Assembly (NCBI RefSeq): GCF_036924715.1
Contig: NZ_JAZHSB010000001.1
Location: 2,099,001 to 2,163,000 of the forward strand
Origin: Bradyrhizobium sp. AZCC 1721
GTDB taxonomy: Bacteria > Pseudomonadota > Alphaproteobacteria > Rhizobiales > Xanthobacteraceae
Direction: 5' to 3'
DNA length: 64,000 nucleotides
Shown here: one piece after another, positions 63,320 through 64,000 of the stretch
How positions within the stretch are numbered: position 1 is the first letter of the stretch
How the letters are laid out: the number at the start of each line of letters is the position of its first letter
Notes under the pieces: generated by a model
The model's database searches: none
The model's input: the letters and a program-made list of their open reading frames with translations, nothing else
Told to the model about the DNA's origin: nothing
Program-made: the position numbers and the translations under genes

Positions 63320-63360
63320 TTCAATTAACTGAATTATATTAAATATAACACATTTAATGT
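63320..63360. promoter_or_regulatory. Palindrome-rich divergent promoter, rfbA/rfbC
   Basis: Three successive AT-rich palindromes: TTCAATTAACTGAA (one mismatched pair, 63320-63333), TTATATTAAATATAA (perfect, 63334-63348) and ACATTTAATGT (perfect, 63350-63360). They are almost contiguous and lie just upstream of rfbA, opposite rfbC. Likely site for an AT-preferring regulator (MucR/Ros- or H-NS-like); this is inference. Confidence 0.5.
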
Positions 63361-63431
63361 AGCATATTAAATGGTGCTTGTTAGATAAATTTGGTATTTG
63401 GCTAACGCGAAATGTTGCTCGGTCGGACAAG

Positions 63432-63986
63432 ATGAACGTTATTGCGACAGCGCTTCCCGAAGTCCTAATCCTGGAGCCGAGGCTGTTTGGCGACCAACGC
63501 GGTTTCTTCCTGGAAACCTACCAATTGCCGCGCTATGCAGAGCACGGCATTAGCCTTCCATTTGTGCAGGACAACATGTCCCGCTCCGGCCATGGAGTGT
63601 TGCGTGGGCTACACCTGCAAAACCCCTTCACCCAAGGTAAGCTCGTTACCGCATTGCGCGGCCGGGTTCTGGATGTGGCGGTGGATGTGCGGGTTGGGAG
63701 CCCGCGTTTCGGACGCCACGTTGCCGTAGAATTAAGCGAGGAGAACCGACGGCAATTGTGGGTTCCTCGTGGCTTCGCACATGGCTTTGTCGTCCTATCT
63801 GAGACCGCAGACTTCTTCTACAAGTGTGACGATCTTTACAGCCCCAAGGATGAAGTCTCCATCCGCTGGAACGACCCCGCGATCGGTATAAATTGGGGTA
63901 TTGAAGCTCCCTCGCTTTCAGCCAAAGATGCCGATGCCCCGCTACTGAAAGACGTCAAGAATCTGCCGATGTATGGGCAAACCTGA
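63432..63986 (+). CDS. rfbC: dTDP-4-dehydrorhamnose 3,5-epimerase
   Basis: A 184-residue cupin epimerase for the third step. GDQRGFFLETYQLPRYAE, the catalytic His in GVLRGLHLQNP, LDVAVDVRVGSPRFG, VPRGFAHGFVVLS and the Tyr in FFYKCDDLYSP are conserved. ATG 63432 gives the usual start; the open frame to 63378 is in the promoter. Its stop overlaps the next start by one base. Confidence 0.95.
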   Translation: MNVIATALPEVLILEPRLFGDQRGFFLETYQLPRYAEHGISLPFVQDNMSRSGHGVLRGLHLQNPFTQGKLVTALRGRVLDVAVDVRVGSPRFGRHVAVELSEENRRQLWVPRGFAHGFVVLSETADFFYKCDDLYSPKDEVSIRWNDPAIGINWGIEAPSLSAKDADAPLLKDVKNLPMYGQT

Positions 63987-64000
63987 TGCGGATCTTGTTG
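63986..64000 (+). CDS. rfbD: Start of probable dTDP-4-dehydrorhamnose reductase (partial)
   Basis: Only the first five codons (MRILL) are in the window. The TGATG junction with rfbC and the usual rfbC-rfbD order make rfbD the expected product; the sequence alone cannot prove it. Confidence 0.5.

Overview
The window is chromosomal DNA from a GC-rich, metabolically versatile alphaproteobacterium. The best guess is Bradyrhizobium or a close relative. The reasons are the stacks of branched-chain-amino-acid-type ABC transporter genes, orphan Bug/TctC binding proteins, molybdenum hydroxylase genes, CoA-based catabolic genes, and small proteins that look typical of Bradyrhizobium. The genus is inferred from gene content and style, not from a marker gene. 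No rRNA, tRNA, CRISPR array or intact transposase was seen.

About 1-27.1 kb is a CoA-thioester catabolic island. It opens with a crotonase, a CaiB-type CoA transferase and an HxlR regulator. A coxM-coxL-coxS-type molybdenum hydroxylase follows (minus strand), divergent from a second HxlR gene; two matching inverted repeats lie between them. Next come an orphan ABC binding protein, a Bcr/CflA-type efflux gene (a 350-bp piece of it is duplicated at 7.1 kb), a thiolase, a CGFS glutaredoxin, a stump of a 2-hydroxychromene-2-carboxylate isomerase gene, a saccharopine-dehydrogenase-like protein, a YeiH-type membrane protein, an SDR protein with Phe at the Tyr position, and an intact isomerase of the family of the stump. 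The centre is a TetR regulator followed by a five-gene set (17.7-20.2 kb) resembling the phenylacetyl-CoA epoxidase PaaABC(D). Here PaaD appears split into a DUF59 protein and a separate zinc-ribbon protein, and no PaaE-type reductase is present. An acyl-CoA ligase, a second orphan binding protein, a thiolase and a FadJ-type protein complete a plausible route: activate an acid, epoxidise its ring as CoA thioester, then beta-oxidise.

About 27.3-42.9 kb holds a frameshifted TetR gene, a secreted-looking fumarylacetoacetate-hydrolase-family protein, a LysR gene and a two-subunit Rieske dioxygenase. A LysR-type box is repeated in front of the LysR gene and the dioxygenase. Then come four orphan Bug-type binding proteins among an enolase-superfamily enzyme, a secreted lipase-like hydrolase, an HD protein, LysR and GntR regulators, an NTF2-like protein and a frameshifted zinc-ribbon/Gly-rich protein.

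About 43.0-55.4 kb is a second catabolic and transport cluster. A full Liv-type ABC system (LivH, a fused LivM-LivG, LivF, two tandem binding proteins) is followed by a carboxymuconolactone-decarboxylase-like protein and an SDR. Upstream are a MmgE/PrpD protein and a 3-hydroxyisobutyrate-dehydrogenase-like protein. A divergent unit carries a second MmgE/PrpD, a second decarboxylase-like protein and a metallo-beta-lactamase-fold hydrolase.

About 55.4-61.3 kb is a gene-poor patch of small ORFs and remnants: a NorD-like VWA fragment, an H-NS-like protein and a tail-less H-NS-like paralog, a PilZ-like protein, a small Cys-rich exported protein with a decayed copy of its end, and short repeats. 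About 61.3-64.0 kb is the dTDP-L-rhamnose locus: rfbB and rfbA on the minus strand, divergent from rfbC and the first codons of a probable rfbD, across a palindrome-rich AT-rich spacer.
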